DNA of 64,000 nucleotides from Pogonophryne albipinna (Eukaryota; Chordata; Actinopteri; Perciformes; Artedidraconidae): the NCBI GenBank assembly GCA_028583405.1, contig CM053260.1, forward strand, positions 22,788,647 through 22,852,646. Direction: 5' to 3'. Under the pieces are notes generated by a model. It was given only the letters and a program-made list of their open reading frames with translations. It did no database searches and was not told the DNA's origin. How positions within the stretch are numbered: position 1 is the first letter of the stretch; every line of letters starts with the position of its first letter. The position numbers and the translations under genes are program-made. This document shows, in pieces, positions 61,023 to 64,000 of the stretch.

Positions 61023-63459
61023 CTTTAAACGGTATCTTCAAAATAAACAGCTTGAGGCTGATCATTAGGAAGTACTCCTAATCTAGCTGACTAGCTCAGG
61101 GGTTGTTTCTATCCAGAGGGCAGAATTGTTTAAGGTCAGAGATATCAGAAATACACTCTTCTTCACTCATCTCCCTTCCGGACATTCTGCTTTTATAATA
61201 CCCTGGAATAAAACTTGGCAGAGAAACTGCATGACAAGGATTCAGAACTCATGCCTTGTACAATTACTAATAAATATAGTCACATATGTGTATGTGTCCC
61301 GGTCATTTCCTCACATGGGAGCAGCTGCTGGCAGGAAGGAGGGTCATAAAGGAAAAGAGTTCCAGTGAGAAATTGTCTGAGTGTGCTGAAAGTGGCACGT
61401 CCTCGAGAGAAAAATACTCCATCGTCAGTGCTGCTGTATTTTCCTGAAGCGTAGATAAGGCCTTTAAACCTAACTTGTAACAACAGTACAGTGCAGAAAG
61501 TGACCGTGGCCGAATCCGAATGCCCCCTGATGTCCAGCGTCGGCTGCTATTCATTAAAATTATTGTTTTTCTGAATTAGTACCCAGAACGCCCCGACTCA
61601 TTCTCTGCTCAGTAAACTCTGCGTGGCTCGAAGGTACCCTGCCAGTTTCGGAACCCAAGTAAATTATTTCTCTCAAGTATCGAGCATTTGCCTAATAAAA
61701 ACACCATCTGGGCACTTGAAGTGAATTGGTTTAAGGCTGTGCTGAATTATTAAACAAATCTTGCAAAATGGGTCCCAGATCTCTTTTCTTTTTCGCGAGT
61801 AAAGACGTTACAATAGGAACACCTTACAATGACAGGCTGAAACATTTACCATGTGGTTGAATGGCTTCTTCTCAGGGAAGTCATGTCAAATAAAAATATT
61901 TGTCATTTATTTGTTCTTGGTTTCTCTTTTCTTTCAGCTTGGTTGGATGCCACAGGCTGAATTCATGATGTACTGTAAGAATATTTTGAATTTATTTTGC
62001 TTTGAGAAATTTGAGAAACAGCACCGATATGTCTGTATTTTATTTTTCACCAAGGCACAAAATGTGCCAGGGCTCATTGGGAATTTAATGATCCCGGCTG
62101 CATAACTTAGTGCCAAGCAGTAGTCGATCATTTAGGTCTCATACAGGCATAATTAGGGAAGACATTTATACAAGATATACTTGTTGCTCGGCTTTATCCC
62201 CATAAATCCCTGCCTACACATCTGCGTTCCAGCCCACGCACTATCATTCAACTGATCCATGCACAGTGCACCCCATTTATATGTTTGTGTCTACTGCCAC
62301 TTAATGGGGGCTGCAAATTATAAATGTTATTTATTGGTTGTGACACTTATTGAGTTGACCCTTCCTCTCCATAAAGAGTGACCTGGTTTGACTAGAGCAA
62401 AACCTGAGTAACAGTTGTTTTGATGTACAGCCCTATACAAATATATTAATGAGAAAACACACATGTCCATGCTCTGGTGAGTTTTATGACCCGAGGGTCT
62501 TCGTTAAGGATAAGGAACCTTGGTTGTCATGGTTACTGTGATAACCACAGGGTGAAGGTTTGGGAAAAGTCTTTTTTAACTATCCATCCATCCACTTCCT
62601 TGTCGCTCTTTAATAACATGATTTCCTCCTTTTTTTCTAACTGTGCACGGTCAATTGTTCTTTGCAAAATGTCTACTTGTCAGATAATCAATTTTTGTGA
62701 TTTATTGGTTATGAGTACAGTTCCTGCAGGGTTTCTCCAAAAACCACCAATATTCACTGGTTGGTTGTGTTAATCTTTTACAAAGAGCTATCATATTTGA
62801 CACCTTAAGAAATCTACTAAAATGCATCTTATTCTGTATTTATTCAAGGCTAACTTATATGATACGTGTATATAATCCAATCCATCATATATTTTTCAAT
62901 TATTGGCGTACATGGTTATCCTAAGTAGTAGTATAAAAACAAAGTGGTGGTTTGATAGTCTTATTAATACTTCTAATATATTTTGACTAACATGTCATGA
63001 AGCAGATCCTAATTATACAACTGTAGGTGTTGAACAGTTGTGTCTCTTTACCACTACTGAGAACCAGATCCTCTCCAGTCACTGTCGAGGCATTTTATTT
63101 CTCTGTGCCTTTGCCTGATCAAACTCTAACCGAGGAGAATCTAATTCGTAAAAGGAAGAAAGAGTGTTGTTCTTACACTTTTTGTAGAAATTGGCCTTCA
63201 CACTTCTGACAAAACAAATGCAGCTGCGGCCCATGAGATTGCCGACCCGTGCAGTAAACATGCCAAATAGCCATTAGGCACGACACTTATGGGAATGTGT
63301 GTGAATGTAAGTCTCCCTGAGCAGGTGGCACCTTGAATGGCAGCCTCTGCTTTGTATGAATGTGTGAAATGATGACTTTTAAATGTAAACATCCTTTGAG
63401 TGGGCGCAAAATATCTAAAGGTGGTTGATAGTTTGTTATAAGTGCACTATCTACACATT
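61023..63459. other. Non-coding stretch
   Basis: No exon recognised. A short (atcc)n run near 62581-62592 is typical of repeat tails. ORFs are short and overlapping. Confidence 0.45.
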
Positions 63460-63790
63460 TAAAAGGGGTCCTATTATGCTAATTTTCCAGGTTTCACACT
63501 TGTATTTTGTGCCTTGACTGTGACATGTTTATATGCTTTAAAGTTCAAACAGGTCTTTATTTTTCTCATACTGCAACACTTATTTTCACCCTCTGTCGGA
63601 AACCAGAGCCCAGCCTGCTCTGATTGGAGCATGAGTGTTACATAGTGATGTCACTTCGATAGCAGTGCATGACACTGCTTAGATGGCCCTATCTAAGCTA
63701 ATTTACAGATGGCCCTGAGCCCAATAGAGATTGCCCTGAAAAATGGGCACGGCTGAAATGACGCACGAAGGGTTTGGGGGGCCTCCCCCT
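63460..63790 (+). mobile_element. hAT-like non-autonomous element, copy B
   Basis: It begins TAAAAGGGGTCCTATTATGC and shares with copy A (714-1660) the phrases gtttacac/tatatgcttta, tctttatttttctcatactgc and gagcatgagtgttacata, in the same order and without the insertion. The right end is not identified; similarity fades after about 63700. Confidence 0.6.
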
Positions 63791-64000
63791 AGAACATTTA
63801 GATGTTTGCAGGTCTTAGATGCTGTCTGGTGCATTCTCTAGACTGAATTATAAGATGAACCACCACAATATTATAATGTACAATTTCAATTTTATTCTTC
63901 ATTTCACTTGTTTGTTCTTGTTTGTGTTTGCTCGCTTGCATGCCCTGCATAGCTATAAGAAATACTTTGTTGTTGGTCAAGACACTTTCCATCTGATGAA

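Overview
The window looks like nuclear DNA of a teleost fish. Long non-coding stretches are dotted with (TG)n/(CA)n microsatellites and with repeats typical of ray-finned fishes: several hAT elements, two PIF/Harbinger derivatives, a Tc1 element with the common 'CAGTTGCAAGAAAAAGTATG' end, a tRNA-derived SINE, a solo LTR and non-LTR retrotransposon tails. There is no bacterial-style gene organisation, and nearly every long ORF is chance or runs through a repeat.

The one host gene I can support is the 5' end of a cadherin on the minus strand. Exon 1 (58726-58779) encodes an 18-residue signal-peptide start and ends in a clean GT donor. After a 1,072-bp intron comes exon 2 (57542-57653, 112 bp), with a pyrimidine-rich AG acceptor, a GT donor and the start of a cadherin prodomain (CRPGFSENFY ... 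VPRDALHGQSILK). The frame runs through the junction. A GC/CpG-rich, TATA-less region with a CCAAT box lies just upstream (about 58850-59060). I did not find exon 3. If it lies beyond the left edge, 1-57541 is the interior of a very large intron 2, a layout known for type I cadherin genes. I cannot choose the paralogue (cdh1, cdh2, cdh4 or cdh13-like) from 55 residues.

Layout: 714-1660 is a hAT element split by a second hAT and a non-LTR tail; a relative of the host copy sits at 63460-63790. 6175-6380 is a 69-bp minisatellite. 9331-9727 is a teleost dispersed repeat. 11010-11332 is a hAT MITE. 11738-12064 is a tRNA-type SINE with a G-rich 8-bp tandem. 14048-14217 is an 85-unit TG array. 14987-15327 is a solo LTR. 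17416-17775 is a MITE. 19144-20221 is a hAT with a perfect 8-bp target duplication. 21086-21612 is an old repeat. 26134-26828 and 28230-29732 are two Harbinger derivatives, each keeping the first part of a Myb/MADF-type ORF; the second is interrupted by a deleted Tc1. 31684 and 41900 are two copies of one repeat. 35639-36225 and 45886-46079 are further hAT elements. 60083-61022 is a hAT remnant with the C-terminal end of its transposase.

Between repeats the sequence is largely featureless by eye, with a few AT-rich, TAAT-containing blocks that could be conserved non-coding elements of the cadherin locus. I found no new gene system. The most unusual structures are the nested transposons and the two nearby Harbinger derivatives that both keep the DNA-binding ORF start.
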